From positions 1 through 7,594 of the forward strand of contig JABZGO010000079.1 of NCBI GenBank assembly GCA_015259305.1: DNA of 7,594 nt, in the 5' to 3' direction. Each line of letters opens with the position of its first letter. Positions within the stretch are counted from its first letter, which is position 1. Origin of the DNA: Alloprevotella tannerae (lineage in GTDB: Bacteria; Bacteroidota; Bacteroidia; Bacteroidales; Bacteroidaceae). Positions 1 through 6,401 of the stretch are shown piece after piece. The notes under the pieces were generated by a model. The model was not told the DNA's origin, ran no database searches, and saw only the letters and a program-made list of their open reading frames with translations. A program made the translations under genes and the position numbers.

Positions 1-1
1 C

Positions 2-1036
2 GACAAATACGTGTTGTATATAAAGCAAGGCGACAACGAATTTGACAACGGTCAAATCGTAAATAGCACATCCGTTCGTCTAAATATTACGCCCGGCGTG
101 CGTTATAGTTTCCAAGTAACAGCCGTTAACAGTGGCGGAGAGAGCTTTCCAAGCGAAGCGCTGACCCTATATAAAGCCAAAGAATCAAAGCATACGGTCC
201 TAATCGTCAATGGTTTTACACGCCTAAGTGGCCCTTGTCCGATAGAGACGCCCGATAGTTTAGGCTTTGATCTACGCCAAGACATAGGCGTGCCCTATTT
301 GTACACCACGGCCTTTGCCGGTTATCAAAAAAACTTTGATCGTGCGGCTGAAGGGCTTGAAGGCCCGAACGGTTTGGGCTATTGTGGACAAGAGTTGATG
401 GGGAAACAAATTGCCGGCAACACATTTAATTACCCCGAAACGCACGGCGCGGCCATACAAGCTATGGGCGATGTATCTTTCGTATCCTGTTCTAAAGCAG
501 CAGCTCCAACTATCGATTGGAAACACTTTGATGCCGTAGATTATATAGCCGGCTTAGAAAAAAACACCTCTTACAATCTGCGCCCCTATGAAGCCTTTCC
601 GACCAATATTCGGCATAAAATGGAAGAATATGCTCGCAATGGGGGCAACCTTTTGGTAAGCGGCGCTTACGTTGCCTCTGATGAGCAAACCTCTGCGGCA
701 AAGAATTTCTTGAGTAAAGTTTTTAAAGCAAAGCTAATTGGCTCGAAAACGATTGAGAATACCGATAGCTTGATCGGTTTAAACCTAACTTTACCCTTCT
801 ATAACCAACTTAACGAAGATCATTACACCATTCAAAACTGCGATTTGATTCTACCGACAGACGACAGCGCTTTTACCGCGTTTACTTTCTCTGATCGCAC
901 CCCCTGCGGCGTAGCTTTTCGAGGCAAACAGCGTCGAGCTATTATGATGACCATCCCTTTCGAATGCATCACGTCTGCCACGATTCGGCAGCAAGCTATG
1001 AAAGCGATGCTCCGCTTCCTGTTTGAAAGAAAATAA
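2..1036 (+). CDS. FN3-domain surface/secreted protein, C-terminal part (5' end outside window)
   Basis: This is an incomplete gene: the reading frame is already open at the left edge, so the N-terminus and any signal peptide are missing. It ends with TAA at 1034-1036. Counting from the first full codon, residues 1 to about 57 look like the end of a fibronectin type III repeat (a TPGVRYSFQVTAVNSGGES stretch, then SEALTLY). From about residue 64 a separate alpha/beta domain begins with HTVLIVNGFTRLSGP and runs to the end. It includes FDAVDYIAGLE, a glycine-rich NGGNLLVSGAY strand-turn and a closing MMTIPFECI strand before the last helix. This order resembles the class I glutamine-amidotransferase-like (ThuA-like) fold, but I see no clear catalytic Cys-His pair. 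In Bacteroidota such C-termini often sit on large exported proteins that also carry golvesin/xanthan-lyase-type or amidase domains. The true function is unknown and the upstream domains cannot be seen. The gene converges on the patB-like gene. Confidence 0.8.
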   Translation, partial: DKYVLYIKQGDNEFDNGQIVNSTSVRLNITPGVRYSFQVTAVNSGGESFPSEALTLYKAKESKHTVLIVNGFTRLSGPCPIETPDSLGFDLRQDIGVPYLYTTAFAGYQKNFDRAAEGLEGPNGLGYCGQELMGKQIAGNTFNYPETHGAAIQAMGDVSFVSCSKAAAPTIDWKHFDAVDYIAGLEKNTSYNLRPYEAFPTNIRHKMEEYARNGGNLLVSGAYVASDEQTSAAKNFLSKVFKAKLIGSKTIENTDSLIGLNLTLPFYNQLNEDHYTIQNCDLILPTDDSAFTAFTFSDRTPCGVAFRGKQRRAIMMTIPFECITSATIRQQAMKAMLRFLFERK

Positions 1037-1095
1037 GTTGGACAACTAAAGGCTGAACAACAAGCATTTGCCAGCACAATATTCCTCCGTCGGCG

Positions 1096-1183
1096 CTTTT
1101 TATCGTGAGCGTAAAGGCCTACGCTCGTGAGAGTACGAGTGTGCGCTCGTGATAAAAAAGGTCTACGCTCACGAAAGGACATT
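1096..1183. repeat. Tandem array of four 22-bp units with core CTC(GT/AC)GA (left copy)
   Basis: Four degenerate units lie at 1096-1117, 1118-1139, 1140-1161 and 1162-1183. Their core octamers (ATCGTGAG, CTCGTGAG, CTCGTGAT, CTCACGAA) are centred at 1105.5, 1127.5, 1149.5 and 1171.5, exactly 22 bp apart. The first unit is inverted relative to the rest, which creates an 11-bp perfect inverted repeat, TCGTGAGCGTA (1103-1113) against TACGCTCACGA (1164-1174). It also creates a closer hairpin, GAGCGTA (1107-1113) with TACGCTC (1120-1126), extendable by G-U pairs. Unit three holds an 18-mer, TGCGCTCGTGATAAAAAA (1142-1159), that recurs exactly at 7429-7446. A 22-bp period is close to two helical turns, so regularly spaced protein binding on one DNA face is possible. 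The function is not known. Confidence 0.85.
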
Positions 1184-1286
1184 AAACTTATAGGACATGC
1201 GCGCGCCACGCTCAGTGCTTCGTGCTTGTATGCATTGCTCTTCTGCTTTATATTTCTATGCGAATCGTGCGCAATACAAACAAACA

Positions 1287-1311
1287 GAGGCGCACCCAAA
1301 CGATGCGCCTC
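1287..1311 (-). terminator. Probable intrinsic terminator of the patB-like gene
   Basis: The arms GAGGCGCA (1287-1294) and TGCGCCTC (1304-1311) form a perfect, GC-rich 8-bp stem with a 9-nt loop. Read on the minus strand, the stem is followed by TGTTTGTTTG, a U-rich but interrupted tail. It lies 41 bp beyond the stop codon of the minus-strand patB-like gene, where a rho-independent terminator is expected. The imperfect U-tract is the main weakness. Confidence 0.65.
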
Positions 1312-1351
1312 ACGTGAGCAGTTGTCTGCTAAATATATAAAGGTACTGAGA

Positions 1352-2539
1352 TTATTTTTCCAAACTTTCTACTGCTGTTTTAAGTTGTTCTAAGCACTGA
1401 AGAATATATGCGCGCGGCGAACCCACATTCATGCGCATAAAACCTTCACCTCCCGGGCCAAACATCTCACCATCGTTGAGCGCCAATCGGGCTTTGTCGA
1501 CAAAAAGTTGCTGCAACTGATCGTGGTCTAAGCACAACGCGCGACAATCGAGCCAGATGAGAAAGCTCGCTTCAGGGCGAATCGGTCGAATCTGAGGCAT
1601 ATAGCGTTCACAGAAAGCTTCGACGGCCAAGATATTCTCTTCTACGTAAGCCAACATCTGCCGGCGCCAAGTTTCGCCTTGCTCATAGGCTGCCATTGTC
1701 GCAATAGGCGAGAAAATATTCCCTTCAGAGATGGTATTACCATCGAGCCAGCCGAAGAATTTCTTACGCAACTGCTCGTTGGGAACGATGGCATAAGAGC
1801 TAACCAAGCCGGCGATGTTAAATGTCTTACTCGGCGCGCCGAAAGTTATACTGATTTCCGCCGCTTCCTGAGAAACGTGCGCAAACGGTATGTGTTTGTT
1901 ACCGAAAATTGCCATATCGCAGTGTATTTCATCAGAAATGACCACCATATGATGCGAATAACAGAAATCGGCTAAGCGTTTGAGCGTCGCGTGATCCCAA
2001 CAGCGTCCGCCGGGATTATGAGGGTTGCATAAAATAAAGACCTTGCATTGCTCGTCATAGCACTCTTCGAGTTGCTCAAAGTCCATTTCATAGCGTCCAT
2101 CCGGATTCAAGCGCAGCGGATTGTTGACCACCTTCAATTGGTTTCCCTCCGGCACGAGATGGAAAGGATGATAGACGGGCGATTGTATGATCACCTTATC
2201 GCCGGGCTTGGTAAAGACGTTGAGCACATAGCCAATGCCTTTTACAATACCTGAAATAAAGCGATACCAATCGGGCTGCGTCTGCCAACTATGGTGATCT
2301 GCTATCCATTTAGCTATAGTTTCCCAATAGCCTTTTGGGAACGAGGTGTAGCCTAAAATAGGATGTTGTAAGCGTTTTTTCAGGGCGTCTAAAATAAAAT
2401 CGGGAGATGCGAAGTCCATATCCGCAACCCACATAGGCGAAAGGTCATCACGATGCCAGATAAGCGGCATAAACTCGTGCTTCATATCGTTGGAACCTTT
2501 GCGTTCTATGATTTGGTCAAAATCATATCGTTTATCCAT
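1352..2539 (-). CDS. MalY/PatB-type PLP-dependent aminotransferase or cystathionine beta-lyase
   Basis: This 395-residue protein belongs to fold-type I PLP enzymes, class I/II aminotransferases, in the MalY/PatB subgroup. Members usually cleave cystathionine or other cysteine S-conjugates to a thiol, pyruvate and ammonia. Visible hallmarks are PMWVADMDF near residue 35, GYTSFP at 63-68, NPHNPGG at 172-178, SDEIHCD at 202-208 with the PLP-ring aspartate D203, the Schiff-base lysine K238 in SKTFNIAGL, and a carboxylate-binding arginine near R376 in GSPR. The length matches the family (about 390). The start ATG at 2539 gives MDKRYDFDQIIERKGSND, a typical N-terminus for this group, and the gene ends with TAA. 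It is 270 bp downstream of the EFR1 gene and probably has its own leader. Beta-lyase activity is the likeliest role, given the PMWVADMDF and SDEIHCD motifs, but a true aminotransferase cannot be excluded, so no symbol is given. Confidence 0.92.
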   Translation of the reverse strand: MDKRYDFDQIIERKGSNDMKHEFMPLIWHRDDLSPMWVADMDFASPDFILDALKKRLQHPILGYTSFPKGYWETIAKWIADHHSWQTQPDWYRFISGIVKGIGYVLNVFTKPGDKVIIQSPVYHPFHLVPEGNQLKVVNNPLRLNPDGRYEMDFEQLEECYDEQCKVFILCNPHNPGGRCWDHATLKRLADFCYSHHMVVISDEIHCDMAIFGNKHIPFAHVSQEAAEISITFGAPSKTFNIAGLVSSYAIVPNEQLRKKFFGWLDGNTISEGNIFSPIATMAAYEQGETWRRQMLAYVEENILAVEAFCERYMPQIRPIRPEASFLIWLDCRALCLDHDQLQQLFVDKARLALNDGEMFGPGGEGFMRMNVGSPRAYILQCLEQLKTAVESLEK

Positions 2540-2570
2540 TGGTCAAAGATTTGTTATGTGTGTTTTTATT

Positions 2571-2651
2571 TCAGTGGTAGGGGTAACCGGTCTTGATTTT
2601 CCGGAGCATTCGCTGCTTGCGGGCAAGGTTACTTCCGACCTTATGCCCCAT
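2571..2651 (-). CDS. Candidate small basic protein or leader peptide (26 aa)
   Basis: An ATG at 2651 opens a 26-codon frame ending in TGA at 2571-2573, 31 nt before the patB-like start. The peptide begins MGHKVGSN, has a basic middle with RKQR and RKIK, and ends KTGYPYH. It is strongly cationic, with seven Lys/Arg clustered in the middle and no acidic residue. Many codons are C- or G-ending (GCC, CGC, AAG, CAG, CTC, CGG, ACC, TAC, CCC, CAC). A TATTTTTG element matching the Bacteroidota -7 box lies at 2672-2679, about 21 nt upstream of the ATG. I do not recognise the family. It could be a real small RNA- or ribosome-associated protein or a regulatory leader ORF. Alternatively it is a chance frame over a structured 5' UTR, since the same DNA has inverted repeats. 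An overlapping plus-strand frame is also open here, which lowers certainty. Confidence 0.45.
   Translation of the reverse strand: MGHKVGSNLARKQRMLRKIKTGYPYH
2583..2632 (-). other. Inverted-repeat segment in the patB-like leader
   Basis: GTAACC (2583-2588) and GGTTAC (2627-2632) can form a 6-bp stem enclosing 38 nt. Inside are a small hairpin, CTTG/CAAG (2616-2619 with 2624-2627), and a CCGG/CCGG pairing (2587-2590 with 2601-2604). The inner pairings share bases with the outer stem, so alternative folds compete. It does not match the conserved cores of TPP, cobalamin, SAM-I or FMN riboswitches as I remember them. The whole segment overlaps the candidate 26-aa ORF, so the pairings may be coincidental. 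Confidence 0.3.
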
Positions 2652-2671
2652 TATAGCGATTTGCTTTTGGG

Positions 2672-2679
2672 CAAAAATA
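2672..2679 (-). promoter_or_regulatory. Possible -7 box for the small ORF and patB-like gene
   Basis: The minus-strand sequence TATTTTTG fits the Bacteroidota -7 consensus TAnnTTTG. It would start transcription near 2665, about 15 nt before the small-ORF ATG. No TTTG or TTG is found at the expected 19-21 nt upstream, so only half of the promoter is supported. Confidence 0.35.
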
Positions 2680-2766
2680 GGAAGAATTATTGGTAATATG
2701 GCGTGAATCTATAGGAATTTGGTCTTTATGGCTCATAAAGAAGAGTATAGCGGGAAAGAGACCGAA

Positions 2767-2802
2767 CAAATTTATCGGAAAACGGCCTTATAATGAGCAA
2801 AA
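2767..2802 (-). promoter_or_regulatory. Alternative upstream promoter for the patB-like gene
   Basis: On the minus strand, TTTTG (2798-2802) is followed after 23 nt by TAAATTTG (2767-2774), an exact TAnnTTTG -7 match. The spacer is longer than the usual 19-21 nt. Use of this site would give a 5' leader of roughly 220 nt that contains the small ORF and the inverted repeats at 2583-2632. It lies just after the EFR1 stop codon, which suits independent transcription of the next gene. Confidence 0.35.
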
Positions 2803-2809
2803 TAAAGGC

Positions 2810-3559
2810 TTACATCAAAGTCTTTGGCGCTTTATATTGTCCTTTGCCAATGGTCCTTTTCCCGTAATTGATGCAATGCTTCGGGCAATGGTGATAACAA
2901 GCCAGACAACCCGTACAGCGACCGCCCCACGCTGGACGGGAGGATGGGAACGTAATATTCTGCACCGGACAGACGCGTTCGCAGGTACGACAAGTGATGC
3001 AATCGGGCGTAGCGGAAAAGGGCTTATCACTCAATAAAAAGCGATTGAAAAATGGCCTTAAGAGATAGGTCTTCAAGCGCGGGAATCGGCCGGGTACAAC
3101 TTGCACGATTTGGTGGCGAAGGCGGATGTGCTCGGCAATCACTTTAAGCTCTTCGCGCGCCACAACAAGTTTCTGCTCAGCCAAAGCCTCACTATCAACG
3201 TCGAAACCGGGAAGGGATACGTAGGTATTGGGCATACGCAGCGAAAAAGCTGCTTGCAGTGAGCGCTGATGATGGATGTGCAAACTCTTTTTCAAAGTTT
3301 TGTCCGTACAACCTATGTCGTCGCCGCAAGTACATACCATATATATGTACGAAACTTGGGCGGAAATTATCACGCCTTCAAGCCATTGGGCAAAGATCTC
3401 GGGCATTCCCCAAGCGTAAATGGGAAAGACTAAGCCTAAAGTTGCGTCCTCGATAACGGGAGGTGCCGTTGTAATGGGCGTAATCGCGTCATCAAGAAAG
3501 GCGCCCAAGGCCTCGGCGACCAAACGTGTGTTGCCTGTCCCTGAAAAGTAGCAAATCAT
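2810..3559 (-). CDS. EFR1-type flavodoxin plus 2x[4Fe-4S] ferredoxin electron-transfer protein
   Basis: This 249-residue protein joins an N-terminal flavodoxin-like domain to a C-terminal bacterial ferredoxin domain, the arrangement called EFR1-family ferrodoxin. The FMN phosphate-binding loop is SGTGNT at residues 6-11, and a second flavin-contact region is FPIYAWG near 45-51. Two [4Fe-4S] motifs follow, C187-x2-C190-x2-C193-x3-C197-P and C215-x2-C218-x2-C221-x3-C225-P, with all eight cysteines present. It should be a cytoplasmic electron carrier, but its partner is not identifiable. The start is set at 3559 because this ATG overlaps the ispE stop as ATGA and begins directly with MICYFSGTGN. 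An upstream in-frame ATG at 3589 would add ten unconserved-looking residues inside ispE. It is the last gene of the tight operon. A weak GCCTT/AAGGC pairing just after the stop (2785-2810) is not a convincing terminator. Confidence 0.92.
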   Translation of the reverse strand: MICYFSGTGNTRLVAEALGAFLDDAITPITTAPPVIEDATLGLVFPIYAWGMPEIFAQWLEGVIISAQVSYIYMVCTCGDDIGCTDKTLKKSLHIHHQRSLQAAFSLRMPNTYVSLPGFDVDSEALAEQKLVVAREELKVIAEHIRLRHQIVQVVPGRFPRLKTYLLRPFFNRFLLSDKPFSATPDCITCRTCERVCPVQNITFPSSRPAWGGRCTGCLACYHHCPKHCINYGKRTIGKGQYKAPKTLM

Positions 3560-4383
3560 TGACGAATCAAGGATTGATAAACGAAGCAATCTGAAAATAC
3601 TTTGCGAACGGCTTCTTGTTTGTGCCTAAATAATCCGAACACGCAACTCCCGCTGCCGGACATAGCGGCGTAAACTGCGCCCATATCGTAGAGCGTCTCT
3701 TTTATGGCTGCTATTTTTGGAAACTGGGGGAAAACGGTCGCTTCAAAGTCGTTTTTTATCAGATCTTTCCATTCTTCTACCGGGCACTGCACGGAATCCG
3801 GCAAGAATTTGTCGGCCGGACGTGGACAAATCGAAGCATAAGCCGCCTTTGTTGAGACTGCTTCTTGGGGTTTTACCAAGACTAAAGTCCAACCTTTTAA
3901 GGTAAAATCAATAGGCGATAATTCGTTGCCTATACCTGTGGCGAACGAAGGCTTACCTTGAATGAAGAAAGTGCAATCGGCGCCAAACGCAGCTACACGC
4001 TCTTCCATTTGTTCGTCGGATAAACCTAACTGAAACTCGGTATTAAGCATTCGCATCATAAAGGCGGCGTCGCTACTGCCGCCTCCAAGACCGGCGCCGG
4101 AAGGAATGCGTTTGTTTAAGTAAATATCCAGCGATGGCAAATCAAACTCAGCGCGCAACTGTTCATAAACTCGAATGACTAAATTGCTTTCTGCCGGCCC
4201 TTCCAAACGATGGCCGACCTGCTGAAACCGATACGGATCGTCGCTGTGTTGGAGTTGTTTAAATTCCAGCACGTCTGTGAGCGGTACCGGATAGAAAATC
4301 GTCTCCAAGTTGTGATATCCGTCGGCGCGCTTACTGACAATGTTCAGTCCGATATTGATTTTGCAAAAAGGATACTCAATCAT
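3556..4383 (-). CDS. ispE: 4-diphosphocytidyl-2-C-methyl-D-erythritol kinase
   Basis: IspE phosphorylates the 2-hydroxyl of CDP-methylerythritol with ATP, a step of the MEP pathway to isopentenyl diphosphate, in the cytoplasm. The 275-residue protein is a complete GHMP-superfamily kinase of usual length. The N-terminal CKINIGL motif holds the catalytic lysine K8, and DGYHNLETIF follows at 21-30. The ATP-binding glycine loop PSGAGLGGGSSDAA covers 94-107. FGADCTFF contains the catalytic aspartate D136. SGSGSCVFGLF near 242-252 is the third GHMP motif. The start ATG at 4383 lies 10 nt after the MFS stop, and its TGA stop overlaps the next ATG by 4 nt, so translation of the EFR1 gene is probably coupled to it. 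The cysteine at residue 7 (CKIN rather than the common AKIN) is a minor variation. Confidence 0.97.
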   Translation of the reverse strand: MIEYPFCKINIGLNIVSKRADGYHNLETIFYPVPLTDVLEFKQLQHSDDPYRFQQVGHRLEGPAESNLVIRVYEQLRAEFDLPSLDIYLNKRIPSGAGLGGGSSDAAFMMRMLNTEFQLGLSDEQMEERVAAFGADCTFFIQGKPSFATGIGNELSPIDFTLKGWTLVLVKPQEAVSTKAAYASICPRPADKFLPDSVQCPVEEWKDLIKNDFEATVFPQFPKIAAIKETLYDMGAVYAAMSGSGSCVFGLFRHKQEAVRKVFSDCFVYQSLIRQ

Positions 4384-4393
4384 AATGTCTGCA

Positions 4394-5572
4394 TTATACT
4401 TCTTTGAAGCGGAAATCTCGATCTTTGTGCTTATTAAACCAAGGATGCACCAAAGCCAAATAGATGCAAATCAAAGCGACTACAACTCCGGCGCCCGCAT
4501 AATACAATGTGCCGGCCGAAAGTCCGTCATAACAAAAAGCTACGACGCTCCAACCGATAGCAAAACCTATGCGCCAGCCCAACATAAAGGTGTTCTGTGA
4601 CGTTCCGCGCTGACAATGCCCGGACAATTTCAGGAAATACATCAAGAGACGTGAGGCCGTCAGGCCGCAACCTGCGCCAAAGAGCGCGTATGCAGCGTTG
4701 TGCATTGATGGAAGCGGCTGTACGAGCAACAAGAGCGAAGCTAAGTACAACAAAAGTCCGACAGACATTTCTGCACGATCGTCCGCCTCGACAAAAACTG
4801 TCTTACGCGCGAAAAATGCTGCTAGAAGGCCGGCGCCAATAAATAGCATATCGTTCACCGTAACAGAGATAGGAGTTTGCAGCACAAGAGCCAGCAACAT
4901 TCCCTCTATACCTGCGGCCACCAAACACATAAGAAACAAAGGCCAACCACCGGAACGCCAGAAGCGATCACAAGAAATCAGCTGCACTTTGACAGGGGCT
5001 TTGAGCGGAATCTTTGTACAGAAAACGAGAAAGATGGACAAGCACAGCGGAATGAACAACAAGGCGTCCGTCAAAGCCGGCTGCCGAAGCAACTGCGGCA
5101 AATAAAGCACGCAAAGCCACCCGATCGGGAGTCCGAAACGCCCAAACCAGCTCAACAAACTATCGCCTAAAGTTCGACTAGATGAGAGCAAAAGGTCATT
5201 AACGATCGTATTATTGAGTGCATTTTGCGCAAATTCGAAGAAGACGCCAAAACATGCAGACAATACATATATATATACGAGCGGCAAGTTCGCCTCTAAG
5301 AGGGCCAAAGCGCAAACGCCTTGCAAAATACTGCTCCACAAAAACACAGCCTTACGTGAAAAGCGCTCAACGATGTAGGCATTGAAGGGACCGGGAATAA
5401 TCAATCCGACGGTAAAAGCTAAAATACAGCCGGTCGTGATCAGAAAATCGCCGCCGAAGTGTAGATAAAGGTAAGGGATTAAGCCGAAAGCGAAAGTCCA
5501 AAAGAGGAGATTCGCCCAGCAAAGTCTCTGAAAGTTTAAGCTCCGCAAAGGATTAGTAGCACTCGTTCTCAT
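4394..5572 (-). CDS. Major facilitator superfamily transporter, substrate unknown
   Basis: This 392-residue, very hydrophobic protein has about 10-12 predicted membrane segments. Approximate hydrophobic spans are 18-38, 43-63, 75-92, 98-117, 137-160, 168-186, 208-231, 238-254, 269-285, 291-312, 330-348 and 353-375. The loop after the second segment reads [14 protein letters not shown] (61-74), a recognisable version of MFS motif A with its acidic-Arg and Arg-Lys pairs. The polar charged tail [11 protein letters not shown] is probably cytoplasmic. A drug/multidrug-efflux-like or small-metabolite carrier is plausible, but nothing in the sequence fixes the substrate. Its start at 5572 lies within the end of panB (20-nt overlap), which suggests coupled translation, and ispE follows 10 nt after its stop. 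Being tied to panB raises the possibility of pantoate or pantothenate traffic, but that is context inference only. Confidence 0.88.
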   Translation of the reverse strand: MRTSATNPLRSLNFQRLCWANLLFWTFAFGLIPYLYLHFGGDFLITTGCILAFTVGLIIPGPFNAYIVERFSRKAVFLWSSILQGVCALALLEANLPLVYIYVLSACFGVFFEFAQNALNNTIVNDLLLSSSRTLGDSLLSWFGRFGLPIGWLCVLYLPQLLRQPALTDALLFIPLCLSIFLVFCTKIPLKAPVKVQLISCDRFWRSGGWPLFLMCLVAAGIEGMLLALVLQTPISVTVNDMLFIGAGLLAAFFARKTVFVEADDRAEMSVGLLLYLASLLLLVQPLPSMHNAAYALFGAGCGLTASRLLMYFLKLSGHCQRGTSQNTFMLGWRIGFAIGWSVVAFCYDGLSAGTLYYAGAGVVVALICIYLALVHPWFNKHKDRDFRFKEV

Positions 5573-6371
5573 TGGGAAAATCTCCTGTCTTTACGTCGTT
5601 CACATAGCGCTTAATCGCGTCGCTCATCACCGTCGTTAGGTCAGCATAACGGCGGAGAAACTTGGGTGAAACGTCTTTATTCTTACCCAGCATATCGTCA
5701 ATGACGAGCACTTGCCCGTCAGCCGTACCGCCGCCAATCCCGATAATAGGAATGTCGACGGCCTCAACAACGCGCTGCGTCAACGTTGCCGGAATCTTTT
5801 CCAAGACAATGGCAAAGCAACCCACCTCAGCCAAGGCCAAAGCATCGGCATAGAGTTTGTCGCTTTCCTCCTTTTCCTGCGCCCTTACGGCATAGGTTCC
5901 AAACTTATTGATGCTCTGCGGTATTAGTCCTAAATGGCCCATCACAGGTATACCTGCATCGAGAATTTTTCTGATTGTAGGGAGGATTTCTACGCCACCC
6001 TCAACTTTTAAGGCGTCGCAGCCGCTTTCTTTCATCATCCTAATGGCATTGCGAACGCCATCATCAGCGCAGACTTGGTATGAACCGAACGGCATGTCGC
6101 AGACGACCAAGGCCCGCTTTACGCCGCGCACCACGCCGGACGCATGATAAATCATCTGATCCACAGTAATGGGGAGCGTAGTCACGTTGCCGGCCATCAC
6201 ATTCGAAGCGCTATCGCCCACAAGTATGATATCAATGCCGGCACCATCGACAATGCGCGCCGTCGTATAATCATAAGAGGTCAGCATCGCGATTTTTCGG
6301 CCGCCGGCCTTCATTTCTTTCAAACGTTTTGTCGTCACCTTGCGGTGATCATCATTCAAATAAGCAGTCAT
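5553..6371 (-). CDS. panB: 3-methyl-2-oxobutanoate hydroxymethyltransferase (ketopantoate hydroxymethyltransferase)
   Basis: PanB transfers a hydroxymethyl group from 5,10-methylene-tetrahydrofolate to alpha-ketoisovalerate to make ketopantoate, the first committed step of pantothenate and CoA synthesis. The 272-residue protein is full length and forms a TIM barrel. Visible motifs are [14 protein letters not shown] (29-42), [12 protein letters not shown] (51-62), KVEGG (122-126), [10 protein letters not shown] (144-153), LEKIP (190-194) and GIGGG (211-215). The metal ligands correspond to D53, D92 and E124 and the catalytic base to E191, by comparison with the E. coli enzyme. The start ATG at 6371 follows the HAD gene by 30 nt. 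Its 3' end overlaps the MFS start by 20 nt. No panC or panD is in view, so the rest of the pathway must lie elsewhere if it is present. Confidence 0.97.
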   Translation of the reverse strand: MTAYLNDDHRKVTTKRLKEMKAGGRKIAMLTSYDYTTARIVDGAGIDIILVGDSASNVMAGNVTTLPITVDQMIYHASGVVRGVKRALVVCDMPFGSYQVCADDGVRNAIRMMKESGCDALKVEGGVEILPTIRKILDAGIPVMGHLGLIPQSINKFGTYAVRAQEKEESDKLYADALALAEVGCFAIVLEKIPATLTQRVVEAVDIPIIGIGGGTADGQVLVIDDMLGKNKDVSPKFLRRYADLTTVMSDAIKRYVNDVKTGDFPNENECY

Positions 6372-6401
6372 GATTGATTCTAAGCTTTAGAAATAAGGCC
6401 T

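Larger units (their letters stand above)
1037..1351. other. Intergenic region between two convergent genes
   Basis: This 315-bp stretch separates the stop codons of two convergent genes. It holds the left 22-bp-period array (1096-1183) and a terminator-like hairpin (1287-1311). It also holds a perfect 10-bp palindrome, CTCACGTGAG, at 1309-1318, which resembles the array core. The open frame crossing it on the plus strand runs through the repeats and into the 3' end of the patB-like gene, and has no recognisable domain. I see no clear plus-strand U-tailed terminator for the upstream FN3 gene. Confidence 0.7.

Noticed and set aside
1103..1130. Hairpin within the left array as a terminator for the FN3 gene
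   Set aside because: The stem is good, with an 11-bp pairing including two G-U pairs, but no U-rich tract follows on either strand.
1096..1183. CRISPR array interpretation of the 22-bp repeats
   Set aside because: The units are contiguous with no unique spacers, the repeat is degenerate and too short, and no cas genes are present.
832..1299. 155-residue minus-strand open frame overlapping the end of the FN3 gene
   Set aside because: It is antisense to a well-supported coding region and includes repeat sequence.
1127..1393. 88-residue plus-strand open frame downstream of the FN3 gene
   Set aside because: It starts within the 22-bp repeats, passes through the terminator hairpin and runs into the patB-like gene antisense. 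It has no recognisable domain.
2490..2696. 68-residue plus-strand open frame over the start of the patB-like gene
   Set aside because: It overlaps the N-terminus of a solid gene in antisense and has no clear start context. The opposite-strand 26-aa frame fits the promoter and spacing better, though the two cannot be separated with certainty.
2690..3037. 115-residue plus-strand open frame
   Set aside because: Most of it is antisense to the ferredoxin domain of the EFR1 gene, and its composition is not protein-like.
3560..3589. Upstream start for the EFR1 protein at 3589
   Set aside because: It adds ten residues encoded inside ispE. The ATG at 3559 gives the classic ATGA overlap and begins directly with the flavodoxin strand.
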